NCBI GenBank assembly: GCA_021234155.1
Contig: JAJEKV010000005.1
Coordinates: 28,885,617-28,949,616 of the forward strand
DNA: 64,000 bases
Source of the DNA: Isoetes taiwanensis
Taxonomy: Eukaryota > Streptophyta > Lycopodiopsida > Isoetales > Isoetaceae
Direction of reading: 5' to 3'
Shown: positions 10,601 through 20,560 of the stretch, piece by piece
Layout of the letters: the number at the start of each line of letters is the position of its first letter
How positions within the stretch are numbered: the first letter of the stretch is position 1
The notes under the pieces: model-generated
Databases searched by the model: none
The model's input: the letters and a program-made list of their open reading frames with translations, nothing else
What the model was told of the DNA's origin: nothing
Made by a program: the position numbers and the translations under genes

Positions 10601-12309
10601 CTTTCGTATGTATTTCTTGATATCATCAGCAGACACGCCATACTTGTCTAGCAGGACGAGTTCAGACAATGTTAAATCACCAGATAGCTTCAGAAGTTCT
10701 TGACCAACTGCTACCTTCATAACTCGCATGTCCTTTATATGAGTGCAACAATCAACGAAGGACATTTTGTCCTTAACTGAATAAGTCTTCTTGTACAGAA
10801 CTTCTTTGTTTATGCATTGATCTAATAGCCAAATGACTTAATCATCTTGAAGGCCCTGTACTTTTCTCATCTCGGTGGTCTTCAAATCAAATATTGAAGT
10901 ATCTTGAGGAGACACTCTTCCCATTGCATCTGGCAGTTGTTTCTGAGCATAAGCATACCAGAACTCATTCCACTTCGCCCAGACTTTGTCTTAGCGAAGA
11001 TGATCCTGTAGGCATCTGTAGGGCCTCTGGAAGATGCTCCAGACGTCTCCCCTGCTTCCTCCCCACTTTTTTTTCCTATCTTTTTGGGCTCTTGGTTTCT
11101 TATCTTGGATGATAGTCTGGGCCAAGGTCTTTTCCAATGCCTTATACTCCTAAGACTTCGTGCCTCCCTGTTTTGTTTGCAATAATGGTCTTTCATATTC
11201 TATCCATTGTTGGCGGGCATGATGGAGTTGTTCCACGTAAGGGCTGAACGAATAAGAAAATCATATCAGGCAAAACACGCAGGGCATACAAAAATAAACC
11301 ACTTTTTAGATCAAACCAACAGGATAATCAGGAAAGGACAAAGGCGGGCATGCCCAAAATGTTTCTGGCATGTACTCATGCTGCCAATTCGCGCAAGCGC
11401 GAATTGCCAGCTGAATACATGCCGGAAGCGTTTTGGTCAGGCAGTATATTGCCAATTTGCGTCGGGCGTGTATTCATGCTGACAATTCGTAGCATGAATA
11501 CATGCCTGGTGCGAACTAGCAATCTACTGCGTGCCCAATTTGCTTCTGGCATGTACTCATTCTAACAATTCATGCCAGGCGCGAACTGACAGCATGAATA
11601 CACGCCTGACTTAGTCTACTGCTGTTATTCCTACTTGATATATCTAAAAGCCACATAATATACTAACCTTTTATAAAGGAAGACCGCCCAATTTCGTTCT
11701 TGCACTAATCTCTGCGAGGTCCTCTGCAGGGGTATGGGAGCTTAGAAACCGACACCCCCTGTGGTTGCAATGAAGCAGATACATGGTTTGTCCTGTTTGC
11801 TTAGCCTAATTGGATAGGGATCGTTGTGCTTCAATAGAATGTTGTCCGTCAATAATAAGGAAGCATACATTTGGGTTCTCCACTGTAAACTCCTCCAGCG
11901 TTGTTCACTGGGGTGGAGCATCCTTTTTCCTATCCTAAGGAAGCACGTCTGCTGGCATAGGGACTTGGCCTGGATTCCTCATCATTGCCCTCAAGATTTC
12001 TCTTGCATGCTCAGGGTCATACCTCCTGCTAACAAATGTTGACTTATGTGATCTCACCAGACGGTCAACATGGATGGGATGTGTAAAAGATTGGTCAAGT
12101 GGGTAGTTGTCTGCATACTTGACTAACTTACTCATTGCCTCCAGCTGCGATTTTTTTTCGGACTCATTTTCTGCCAGCATGCCATCAACTGTTGCAGCTA
12201 GGATGTCCTTTCCTAAGTCCAGCAATCTTCGTACATCTCTGATATCATTTTGATGCTTCAATTCTTCGAGGTAGTAACTTGGAGAAGGTCCTCGCAAAGC
12301 TCTCCTCAC
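10600..12309 (-). pseudogene. ParB-like protein relic, related to the gene at 25900-29914
   Basis: The minus strand opens at 12309 with MRRALRGPSPSYYLEELKHQ, passes SRRYDPEHAREILRAMMRNP and VPMPADVLP, and after a stop at about 11935 continues (another frame) with CFLIIDGQHSIEAQRSL near 11825-11870. DGQHSIEA fits the ParB/sulfiredoxin-type GxHR signature. The block HAREILRAMMRNPGQVPMPADVLP aligns with EHVRKLCKSFAEDP...TPADVVP in the other gene, followed by its INGNHSRL motif. Below 11200 the frames KVWAKWNEFWYAYAQ and, at 10765-10600, LLKLSGDLTLSELVLLDKYG correspond to the later region at 28353-28830. Several stops and frame changes make it a pseudogene. The DNA methyltransferase half is not seen here. 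Confidence 0.6.
11340..11610. repeat. Cluster of palindromic AATTCGCGC / ATGAATACATGCC motifs
   Basis: Within the ParB-like relic, probably in an intron, GCCAATTCGCGC is followed at once by its inverse GCGCGAATTGCC (11383-11408). The words CATGTACTCATGCTGCCAATTCG and AGCATGAATACATGCCTG recur in both orientations through 11600. The structure recalls the GGCGCC clusters in the introns of the related gene at 25900-29914, although the motif itself differs. Confidence 0.6.
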
Positions 12310-12346
12310 TGCTATGAACTATACATATTGAATTATGTGACAGAAG

Positions 12347-12574
12347 TTGCATATACAGAAGTGGGATGATGAAGCTAAACTAACTTACGCCCATGATCCC
12401 ATTCGAAGAGTGATTTATACATATGATAGTCAAAAGTCAATGGTTGAGAAGGCAAAGTATATCAAGGAAAAGGACTTGGGAAGCATTCTGGTATACTATG
12501 TTGAGATTGATTTCCCGTATAATCATGAGCGTTCAGAGATGAAAGCACTACACGATCATCTAACTCATGGTTGA
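12347..12574 (+). pseudogene. GH18 chitinase C-terminal fragment, copy 1
   Basis: The frame reads KWDDEAKLTYAHDPIRRVIY, YDSQKSMVEKAKYIKEKDLG and SILVYYVEID, ending LHDHLTHG. This is the end of a glycoside hydrolase 18 chitinase barrel: WDDEAKVPY, then YDDPESIxxKxxYVKExxLGG, then the last strand (usually GVMVWELDxDD). The catalytic DxDxE strand and everything N-terminal are absent. A second, frame-broken copy lies 1.5 kb downstream. Probably a captured or retroposed gene tail. Confidence 0.6.
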
Positions 12575-12829
12575 GGAAATTTCTCTTAGCATTCTTGCAT
12601 ATTCTCTGTGAAATTTACACTTAACATATTCTTACGTGATATTTATACTTCGCTTACACGAACATGTTTTTGCGTAAGCGAAACTGAGGTTTTGCTTATG
12701 CGAATTTTTTTTCGGCTGGCTAGTGTTAAATAAGGGAAATATATATTTTACCTCAAAATATATATTTTTAGACTTTATACGTCCGGAAGTTTTATTCATA
12801 TGTACACAACGTATCCCTGGTTGCTTGTA

Positions 12830-13015
12830 TCATTTCACATCCAAAAAGGCTAGTTAGCATGAGGTGCTTTGACTGTTCCTGTTATACTTATTCTCCATAA
12901 TAAAGAGAAGCCTCGAGGAAATTGTCACTCATATCATTTCACATCCAAAAAGGCTGGTTAGCATGAGGGTGCTTTGACTGTTCCTGTTGTACCTGTTCTC
13001 GGTAATAAAGAGGCA
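12830..13015. repeat. ~100-bp direct duplication
   Basis: The segment from TATCATTTCACATCCAAAAAGG to the CATAATAAAGAG word at 12830-12905 recurs at 12931-13010 with few changes (AGGCTAGTTAGCATGAGG against AGGCTGGTTAGCATGAGGG). Short AATAAGTTGTT / AACAACTTATT words then recur with inversions at 13180-13250. The block lies between the two GH18 fragments and is noncoding. Confidence 0.75.
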
Positions 13016-13263
13016 TGGACTGGCCAATGTTTGTTTCTTCTGTTCTCTCACACAGCCTCTAGGATTGCTTTTTTTTTTTTAAGACTCTTTCCAACACAAG
13101 AGTAACAAAAAGGTCAACTTTCACTTGTGTTTTGAAACAAATATGGAGCACATCCAAATTATTATCTTTGACAATAAGTTAATAATGCTAATAAGTTGTT
13201 TAACAATAAGTTGTTAGCATTAACAACTTATTAATGCTAATAAGTTGTTTGAGGCATCTGGTT

Positions 13264-13606
13264 TCTTAGATTAGGTTTCTCTCGTCTTTGGCAAATATCA
13301 CATGTTTTAGTAGCCAAATAAGAATCTTTGAATAGTGTAGGCCACCAGATTCCAACTTATAAGATTTTTTCTTGCTATCAATTCAGTAAATAAGTGTCCA
13401 CCACTTATGCCTTGGTGGGCTTCATTGATAAACTCATGTGTCTCGTATGGTAAAACACATCGACGAAGGACATAATCCTTGCCTTTTTTATATAAATGGC
13501 TGGAAATTATGGTATAAGGTGAAATTCTTTTAAGAAAATCATTTTTGTACAATATCCATATTTTTTGGAAACTTTCCAGATGTAAGATACTCTGCAATTC
13601 CTGCAT
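13264..13606 (-). pseudogene. Ty3/gypsy integrase H2C2 zinc-finger fragment
   Basis: The minus-strand frame contains LYKKGKDYVLRRCVLPYET, then HEFINEAHQGISGGHLFTEL and IARKNLISWNLVAYT. This matches the region just before and across the HHCC zinc finger of Ty3-type integrases (RCVLPxE...ILxEAHxGxxGGHFxxxxTARKIL). The second half of the finger (CxxC) and the catalytic core are missing. It starts in a tract of decayed repeats and is only about 300 bp. Confidence 0.6.
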
Positions 13607-13814
13607 ACCAAGGAGGAAGCTGTAAAGCTGTAATGCCTTTCAAGTCTTTAAATAGAATAGAATAGAATAGAATAGATTTTTTTTTTTTTTAAATGGGTAA
13701 GCTTTTTGCCTCTTATTCTTACAAAAAGATTAGAGGACAATGGTGAAGCAGTGTGAAATTGCAAGAATATCAATGATTTTTCAACCATGAAATTAAGATA
13801 CGGTTTCACCTTAG

Positions 13815-14090
13815 AGCTATGGACTGTACATATTGAATTATAAGCAATCAGTGTGACAGAAGTTGCATATATAGAAGTGGGATGATGAAGCTAAACTAAC
13901 TTACGCCATGATTCCATTCGAAGAGTGATTTATACATATGATAGTCATAAGTCAATGGTTGAGAAGGCAAAGTATATCAAGGAAAAGGACTTGGGAGGCA
14001 TTCTGGTATACTTTGTTGAGATTGATTTCCCGTATGCGTTCAGTGATGAAAGCACTACATGATCATCTAACTCATGATTGAGGAAACTTC
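13815..14090 (+). pseudogene. GH18 chitinase C-terminal fragment, copy 2 (broken)
   Basis: Near-identical DNA to 12310-12600 (same TACATATTGAATTATAAG lead-in, GTGGGATGATGAAGC and ACTTGGGAGGCATTCTGG words). Single-base losses, for example after ACTTACGCC, break the reading frame. Immediately downstream, GAAGATTGTGGACATTCGA plus the following ATAGTCAAAATTCTG...AGAGCCGCTA is itself present twice, at about 14158-14212 and 14858-14920. The whole area grew by serial duplication. Confidence 0.6.
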
Positions 14091-14109
14091 TCTTAGCATT
14101 GCATATCCT

Positions 14110-17030
14110 CTCTATTGCATCCGGTTACTTGCATATTGTTGTGCCAACTGGTTACTTGTGGAGATTGTGGACATTCGAAGAAATAGTCAAAATTCTGCTT
14201 AGAGCCGCTACATTGTTCAACTCGGCATCATTTGAGTTGTTGACATCCATTTTATTCCTCCAGTTGCTATAGCTAGTAGCTGATGTTGCATTTCTTTCCC
14301 TCCACTGGCATCTGTATGCTTTCCACTTTTGCTACATTGCCAGTGCATTCTATGCCACTCAAACTTATACTCTTTGCTACCTTCACCCAAGCAAAATTCT
14401 ATTTGAGGTATAAAACGTGTCCTAAACCTTTCACACACAATGCTTTTCTTGGTTTATATTTATTTCGGCTGCTTCATAAAAAATGGATTTGGAGACATTG
14501 CTAGAAACAGTTATATCCTTGCTATGCTTCTAGATGTTTTATCAAGGATAAAACTCTCTACATTTGTGGCTTGTCTGAACTTGTAACACTTGTGGGTAGA
14601 CACTTATCTATCCAATAATGACCCCATAATGATCCCCTTTGTCTTTTCCCCAAATTTTATTAAATTTTTTTTTTTCAAACCAAAAAGTTTGGTAAAAAGG
14701 ATTTGCCAACGTTAGTGGCCCTTTATGCCCCAATACTGCAATATTTATATGCACTTGCAGGTAGAAAACAAAAGGCCAGTTTTCACATGGAGCCTAATTT
14801 CAGACAATAATTGTTTATGCCAATTGGTTACAGAATTAATTTGAATGCTTGATTACTTATGAAGATTGTGGACATTCGATTCGAAGAAATAGTCAAAATT
14901 CTGGTTAGAGCCGCTAGATTGATAAGATCTGTTTTCCGAGGTATGCTCAAATTATTATCTTTGCATGGAAAAAGTTTTGTGTTCAAATAAAGAATGCTCT
15001 GCAATAGGTGAAGGCTGCTTTTTCTAACATGGTGAAAGTAATTCCATTTTCTTCAGATATGCCATAACAAGTCAGATTTAAGAACGATTGTATCCTTTCT
15101 CTAGGCCTAGAAAATGCAGACATGATCACCTTAATATCTGAAACATCATGAAGGTAGATACTAAAGTTCCCTGTTGATTTCTTCATATTAATTTTATCTT
15201 TTCTATAGATGAAATTTTAAGAGGTAAATCTCTACATATAAGTCTTTTATCTATGCGCATTTCATCAATGACAGAGTTGCAGGCAAACAGTGACAATGGC
15301 AATTGAGCAGGCAGTTTACCCTAGGCCCTTGTTTTGTTGAAGCCTTGATTTAGGATCATCTTTATATGCGGGTCGAGAGAAAGATGCAACGAAATAAAAA
15401 ATCTGCAAGTTTTGGCATTCTTCTGATTTAGAGTCAGAAGATGGAGTCATACCTTTCTTCTGAAGCAAGAAAAAGGGGATCAAATGCAGATTTGAGCATA
15501 TTTATGGAGCATATTGTTTTATGCAATCCAAGATTATTACCTATGGCAATTCTAGAAACCCAATTTGTTTGTCCAATTTGTTTGGTAAATGAAAGAAGCC
15601 TCATGCTTACATCTTCACGTATGCAACTTTGAAATCTAGCAATTATAAAGGCTATGCTGTATTTTGGGTTTGGCAAGGATGCATAGAAATGGAAATGATC
15701 TCAGTATCATTGGATGCAGGTGAAGTACTTATTGATGGCTGACAATATTCTTGCCATCTATAATTCTTTGACCTTTCTAATAAAGCCCATTTTGGTCCAC
15801 CTGTGCATGATAGAGCCAGGCCTTTTTCATCTGCAATCTCAATCCTTCATCTTGATCATGAATCTAACTCGTCAATAACAAACCTGACCTTCAAGATTTC
15901 CTTTGGATTTTTCCCTCCTTAGGGATCACATTTGCAAACGTAAGAGCAGGTTCGGTTGCATTCTGCCGCCTAACCTAATCACGCAACACCATGTGGCAGA
16001 TTTTCTTTCTTTGAAACTCAGCCCAAAGGTTTATTGCTCCACACTTGCCCTGACATTCAAGCATTATTTTGCATTTTAGATAACTTACAAAGCATTTTGG
16101 ATGATTTACCTTCCATTTTGCTGATATATCTTGCATTCTGGTAATTTTAGTGGAGATTTCTTGCATATAAAATGCAATCTAGCCAGCTTCCATGTAACAA
16201 GAATGCATTTCTACCATGCATCTGAATAGGGAAAACCACGCCTACGCTCTCCACGGAATGCAGAGTGAATATGCATTTCTTATATTGAAGGATCGTGAGC
16301 TCCAGGATCAAGACCTATCGATCAAGGCGGATCCACTGTTTTTTATATGTAACCTATCAGCATGCACGGAGAAGGGGTTTTTTTGACCCATTTATGTACA
16401 TATATGTTCAGTGGGGTTCCCTTTTTTAGGGTTTTGGACACTAGCCTAGGTAAATTTCATTAAGAAGGGGTGAAAATTAGCTTCTTAATAATCAGTATCT
16501 GGACAGGTTTTTTTGCCCCCCTCCCTCCCCCAATATGGGCAATCGATGTCATCGTCTAGAATCACCTCACTCCAGTTTAGGTTTGTATCATTCCTAAAGT
16601 CATCCCAGCCATTAAAAGCCATGATCGATCTCTGCAATCCAAAACTGTCATTTCCTCCAGGAACACCTCTGTCATGGCCCCAACTCCAATCCACCCCAAT
16701 ATATAAGAATCTTATCTTGGTTTTCCACAGAGTTAGGAAGAATGAGTCTGATCTGGCGAAATAATGAATATTGACTGATTTCGAAGGTCATAATTGCCTA
16801 CACAACTAAAAATTTAAGACCAATGTTTTTTTAAGTGATGGGAGTTAATCCCCTCTGTCAAAGTGACTGCACATCAATGGCTTTGATATTAACAATATTG
16901 TGCGAACATTGTGCTTATAGAACCCTAAAAGTATATTATTGCAATATTTGCAGGGTGTGGGTGGTTAGTCACGTCGTAGTGTAATCTCACCTTACAAAAA
17001 TGTAAGGGTAATTTTAGTTTATATCATTGT
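14110..17030. other. No recognised gene
   Basis: AT-rich sequence with short frames on both strands, none above 83 codons. A minus-strand frame at 16694-16485 (GGNDSFGLQRSIMAFNGWDD, then NWSEVILDDDIDCPYWG) has a protein-like look with several Trp and acidic residues. I cannot assign it and it has no clear start or splice sites. A C-tract next to a T-run at 16509-16530 is the only simple repeat of note. Confidence 0.35.
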
Positions 17031-17033
17031 TCA

Positions 17034-17150
17034 GGGGGCTAGTGTAGTGGACTATGTGCTTGTATATGAGCATGATAATCATAGCATCAAACATGTGCAA
17101 GTCAGAAATGGTAGTAGGGATAAAAAGGTGGATTCGAATCATTAATCTCC
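17034..17150 (+). repeat. tRNA-like SINE head
   Basis: TAGTGTAGTGG at about 17041-17051 fits the pol III A-box consensus TRGYNNANNGG. GGATTCGAATCA at about 17130-17141 is one base from the B-box GGTTCGANNCC. The spacing of ~80 bp is longer than in a normal tRNA but within the range of SINE heads. No poly(A) or target duplication was identified, so the 3' limit is unknown. Confidence 0.4.
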
Positions 17151-17589
17151 TTTCATCTCAATTGCGAGTACAAACCCAATGTCTGGGGTGCTGTTACTTG
17201 CACACCACTTGCATTTTGGTAGGATTACAATATGAGAACTATGCTTCGGTTTTTCCCAAGGACAAATTGGAACTCCCCACCTTACAGCAACAGAATGATA
17301 AGCTGAGAAGGTGTTTTAGCAGGCGCATAGTCAGAAATGTTCTAATGCATGGTCTTTTTTCCCAAAATGGACTAGTAAATTGCCCACCTTTGGTGGGCTT
17401 TACATGTGATTGTTCACCTTTTGTGATTGTTCCATGTGTTGGAAGTTTGTAAATGTTTTAACCGCAATGAGAAAAGTGTGCAGTAATCCTTTCACAAAAA
17501 TTACGTTGAAAATCTATCTATCTTTATTATGGGAAAAAAAAATCCAAACATAGTAATAGTGCCCAGAGTTGATGGATATTAGTACAGTC

Positions 17590-18380
17590 TAAAAGATCTA
17601 TAGAAGTTTAGGGGCTATTTCATCCCATAGGATCTCTTTGTAGACTGCATTTGGAGTGAACCTCTTATTATTTTTTAGTAGTGCTCCTTGCCTTGAGGTG
17701 TCTTGAATGTATACCTTCACTCTGTATTGTGTGGTGCATCTTGAGAATGCGACATAGATCTGACCGTGTGTGAAAACTGGCGTTGTAGATGCCAACGGAG
17801 ATCATGGACTGGCCTTGTGACTTGTTTATGTTCATCGAGAATGCGAGTTGCACGGGGAACTGTGTTTGCTTGAAGGGGAGGAGGTCGCTGTCTGATGACT
17901 CTAGGGTTATCCTTGGTATGAGGACCCGTGTTCCTTTGTAGGCGTCTGTGATTCTCTTTGCATCTATGATCCTTGGGTGCGCTTTGATAACGCGAAGGCG
18001 AGTGCCGTTGGAGAGACCGGCCTTCAGGTTCATGTTTTTGAGTAGGATGATGATTACGCCATCCTTGATGTGCCAGAAGATGTCAGGTGGTTGATGAACT
18101 CGATTGGAAAATCTCTTGTAGCATCTTCGCCTTCTGCAATGATGGAATCTATGCTTGTATACGTATGGAGTTGTCCATTCAAATTTAGGAGCACCTTATC
18201 GTTGATCCTTAGCATGTCTTCATTCTTTGGTGTTAGGATGGCCTTGTCATATGACAGGTGCACATTTGTCTCTGTTATTTCCTTGTCGAAGATGCTGTCA
18301 ATTAGGTCATCTTCGACAATGCATTCTTCAGGTATCTCCACCAAGTCGCGGTCTTGGCAGAATATTTGGAGAATGATCAA
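17590..18380 (-). pseudogene. Helitron Rep/helicase relic (Pif1-type C-terminus)
   Basis: Reading the minus strand down from 18380: VEIPEECIVEDDLIDSIF, AILTPKNEDMLRINDKVL, TYTSIDSI and FPIEFINHL; after a break, KAGLSNGTRLRVIKA, RVLIPRITLE, then AFSMNINKSQGQSM; after a frame change near 17770, TPVFTHGQIYVAFSRCTT. This is the C-terminal order of plant Helitron helicases (Pif1 superfamily 1 motifs IV-VI: the NGTRL segment, the KSQGQS motif and the final GQLYVALSR). The Rep nuclease and the Walker motifs are absent. It is cut at about 18370, where Copia sequence begins in the opposite direction. Confidence 0.8.
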
Positions 18381-19054
18381 GCAGATAATGAAGAAGAAAC
18401 AAGGACCGCAATATTAAAGAGCAGTGAAGTCTATGCGAAATCGGAGAGTGACGAGGATATAGAAACCAATGCTATAATTGAGAAAGTAGACGTAGAACCG
18501 GATGAGGTGTATGAGGTCGTAGAAACCGATAGTGCATCTCATGAATCAAAAACTGAGTCAGATGAGGTGCATCATGAACCGAAAATTGAGCCAAAGGAGG
18601 TGCATGAGGTTACACCAATAGTGCACCAGAAGCTAGACCTCAAGTGGGAGAAGGTAGTAGGAAAACTCGATGTGGCGATGCAGAACGTCTAAAGGTCGAA
18701 GTTCCATTTGATACAAGATTATATGGTAGAGAAGAAAGTGGGAAGACAACTAGACCAAGGAAACCTAAAATTTTGTCTTGTATAGTAGAACCAGAAATGG
18801 TGGAACAAGCCTTGGAAGGAAAGGATGCGGAAAAGTGGAAAGAGGCCATGCAGAATGAATTAGATTTATTTAAAAGGACAGGCACCTATGAACTCATATC
18901 ACGGCCAAAGGATAAGAACGTTGTGGGAAGCAAATGGATTTATAAAATTAAAAGAAAAGCAGATGGATCACTAGAGTGGTATAAGGCAAGGTTGGTTGCA
19001 AAGGGATATACCCAAGAAGAAGGCGTGGATTATAAGGATACTTTCTCGCCTATA
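18354..19054 (+). pseudogene. Copia retrotransposon polyprotein, upstream half
   Basis: After an acidic linker (18354-18690) the frame at 18644 runs through EALEGKDAEKWKEAMQNEL-like sequence to VGSKWIYKIKRKADGSLEW, KARLVAKGYTQEEGVDY and KDTFSPI. This is the N-terminal part of the Copia RVT_2 reverse transcriptase. It stops exactly at TFSPI, where an 11.4-kb element has been inserted; the next residues of the same domain (VKVTSLRMLLAVAV) are at 30488. Gag, protease and integrase are missing on the left, where Helitron sequence abuts. A frame change near 18650 separates the linker from the RT. Confidence 0.85.
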
Positions 19055-19082
19055 AAGCAGAGTTTCATTAAAGTTGGAATTC
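19051..19082 (+). repeat. Left terminal inverted repeat and TATA target site of the 11.4-kb element
   Basis: TATA (19051-19054) is followed by AAGCAGAGTTTCATTAAAG and TTGGAA. The reverse complement of 30457-30483 matches it with one substitution (G/C at the sixth base). Copia coding sequence ends at this point. Because TATA is palindromic the duplication could be 2 or 4 bp; 4 bp with ends AAGCA...TGCTT gives the symmetric solution. Confidence 0.85.
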
Positions 19083-19122
19083 TGAAGACAAGTTGGAATA
19101 ATTTTTATATAGTATACTTGGA

Positions 19123-19262
19123 GGGTTATGTATACCTCAATACTTATAGTATGGTTATGTGTATTACATAAGGTTATGTATACATGTGTATACTAGTATA
19201 CATCAATACTTATAGTACGGTTATGTGTACTACAAAAGGTTATGTATACCTGTTGTATACTA
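19123..19262. repeat. Subterminal ~75-bp direct repeat
   Basis: GGTTATGTATACCTCAATAC, CTTATAGTATGGTTATGTG and TATTACATAAGGTTATGTA recur about 75 bp later with few changes. GGTTATGTATAC occurs four times. It lies just inside the left terminus, where transposase-binding repeats are often found; I saw no equivalent at the right end. Confidence 0.6.
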
Positions 19263-19313
19263 ACACAACCAGATTACAATAAGATAACAAGTAGTATTAT
19301 TCTTCTACTATTA

Positions 19314-19549
19314 CTACGAATGTTGAACTAGCGTATATGCCCGAGAGATCCTTTCGATCATGAACATTTGATACTCTCTATTCCATAGGAGATGGATGAT
19401 AACATCGACGGGATCAGGATAATGGCGAGGATTGAGAGCAACAGTGGTGAGCCAGTCTTCAAGCGTATATATCTCGCCAGAGCCGCTTTGAAGTCCTCAT
19501 GATTCATCTTGCAAGTGATAGAATCACGTTCAAGACCAGAATACGTCAT
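19314..19549 (-). pseudogene. Small ~80-aa family, member A (divergent copy, frameshifted)
   Basis: From ATG at 19549 the minus strand reads MTYSGLERDSITCKMNHEDF, KAALARYIRLK, then after a 1-nt frame change near 19465 DWLTTVALNPRHYPDPVDV, IIHLLWNREYQMFMIERIS, stopping at 19314. It aligns with members B and C on ITCxM(N/S)(H/Y)x(D/E)(F/L), then (D/M)xWL, then (V/I)IHLxW. It is transcribed away from B and C, so the ~200 bp between 19550 and 19790 would serve both directions. It is the most diverged of the three. Function unknown; no family was recognised. Confidence 0.5.
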
Positions 19550-19599
19550 AGCTAGATGGAGGCCAATGTTGCTGCACTCGGCAATTTGATGTATGTTTA

Positions 19600-19690
19600 T
19601 ACCCACCAAAATTATTGATGGTATATACCCACCAAAATTATTGATGGTATATACTCACCAAAATTATTGATAGTATATACATAGAAATTA
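19600..19690. repeat. Three 27-bp direct repeats in a divergent intergenic region
   Basis: ACCCACCAAAATTATTGATG followed by GTATAT occurs at 19600, 19627 and (as CTCACC...GATAGTATAT) 19654. The repeats sit between the starts of members A and B and end about 100 bp upstream of B's TATA box. Possibly regulatory iterons; the evidence is only their position and regularity. Confidence 0.7.
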
Positions 19691-19729
19691 TTGGATCATA
19701 TACATGTATGGTACTCGTATAATGGCAAT

Positions 19730-19808
19730 GAGCACCAATAATTCACATCAATAATTTTACTTCACTATAAAAGCAGCTCCATACGGTGGTAGAGGTCATT
19801 CATCTCCC
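19730..19808 (+). promoter_or_regulatory. TATA promoter and 5' leader of small gene B
   Basis: CACCAATAATTCACATCAAT is followed by a TTTTACTTCACTATAAAAG core (TATA box about 19768), CAGCTCC and a ~30-nt leader ending TCATTCATCTCCC before ATGG. The same ~80 bp recur almost unchanged in front of gene C, whereas the coding parts have diverged far more. Confidence 0.75.
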
Positions 19809-20052
19809 ATGGCTTCCTTGCCTGATCGTCCGGAGAACATCCGAACTATCAAGTGCTACATGAGCTACAATGATCTGTATGACTGCGCAATAAAGAGTGT
19901 CAAGATGGATCCATGGCTGCAATCCAAAGCGGATGGTCTGAAAGTGCTAGGTTAGGAAGCTCACTCGTGTTGTGATCCACCTATATTGGCTTCCTGATCG
20001 GGAGATCTATGAGCTGAATGCCATCACCTCAGCAGGTGTTGATGATGAGTGA
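19809..20052 (+). pseudogene. Small ~80-aa family, member B (frameshifted)
   Basis: From ATG 19809: MASLPDRPENIRTIKCYMSY, NDLYDCAIKSVKMDPWLQSK, ADGLKV; then a frame change near 19950 and KLTRVVIHLYWLPDREIYEL, NAITSAGVDDE, TGA at 20052. The span is 244 nt, one more than the 243 nt of intact member C, so a single-base insertion explains the break. The start context TCCCATGG is strong. It shares the IKCxMS...DP(W/Y)L...VIHLxWLP(D/E)R and acidic DDE tail with C. Confidence 0.65.
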
Positions 20053-20241
20053 ATCAATGATGATCTGTATACCTGTTAAGGATATAATAATATAAGCACT
20101 TATGATTTGTGTATACATATAAGGATATATATAATATAAGCATAGTGAATATTAGTTGATGTATAGATCGGGTACATGATAGAATCATACCGCATTTAGT
20201 ACATGATACTTGTATATGGTCAATGATGGCGCTACAGTCCA

Positions 20242-20317
20242 CCCCAATAATTCACATCAATAATTTTACTTCACTATAAAAACAGCTCCATTCGGGGCTA
20301 GAGGTCATTCATCTCCC
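20242..20317 (+). promoter_or_regulatory. TATA promoter and 5' leader of small gene C
   Basis: ACTTCACTATAAAAACAGCT places a TATA box about 20274, ~45 bp before the ATG. The block from AATAATTCACATCAATAATT to TCATTCATCTCCCATGG is nearly identical to that of gene B. Conservation of the promoter over the coding sequence suggests a recent duplication or selection on expression. Confidence 0.75.
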
Positions 20318-20560
20318 ATGGATTATTTGCCTTCTTCTGTTCACCACATCGAGGCGATCAAGTGCTCAATGAGCCACTCTGATCTTGTTGGTTGTCTAGA
20401 CAGACATCTTCTTCTTGATCCCTACCTGCGAAGAAAAGCTTTGGGCGCTGAGATTCGTTGCCCTGCGTCAATTCGTGTTATGATCCATCTGATTTGGCTT
20501 CCTGAGCGCATGAGCTATGAGATATCAGGGATCACTACTACAGATCCTGAAGATGAATGA
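20318..20560 (+). CDS. Small ~80-aa protein, member C (intact), unknown function
   Basis: An uninterrupted 80-codon frame with ATG in a CCCATGG context and a TATA box 45 bp upstream: MDYLPSSVHHIEAIKCSMSH, SDLVGCLDRHLLLDPYLRRK, ALGAEIRCPASIRVMIHLIW, LPERMSYEISGITTTDPEDE. No signal peptide or membrane segment; the tail is acidic. The pattern of an amphipathic helix followed by hydrophobic beta strands suggests a compact alpha/beta fold, which is inference. A partial extra copy of its last ~24 codons follows at 20561-20631, ending ADNDDE. It belongs to the 11.4-kb element and could be an accessory or regulatory protein of it. I do not recognise the family. Confidence 0.6.
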   Translation: MDYLPSSVHHIEAIKCSMSHSDLVGCLDRHLLLDPYLRRKALGAEIRCPASIRVMIHLIWLPERMSYEISGITTTDPEDE

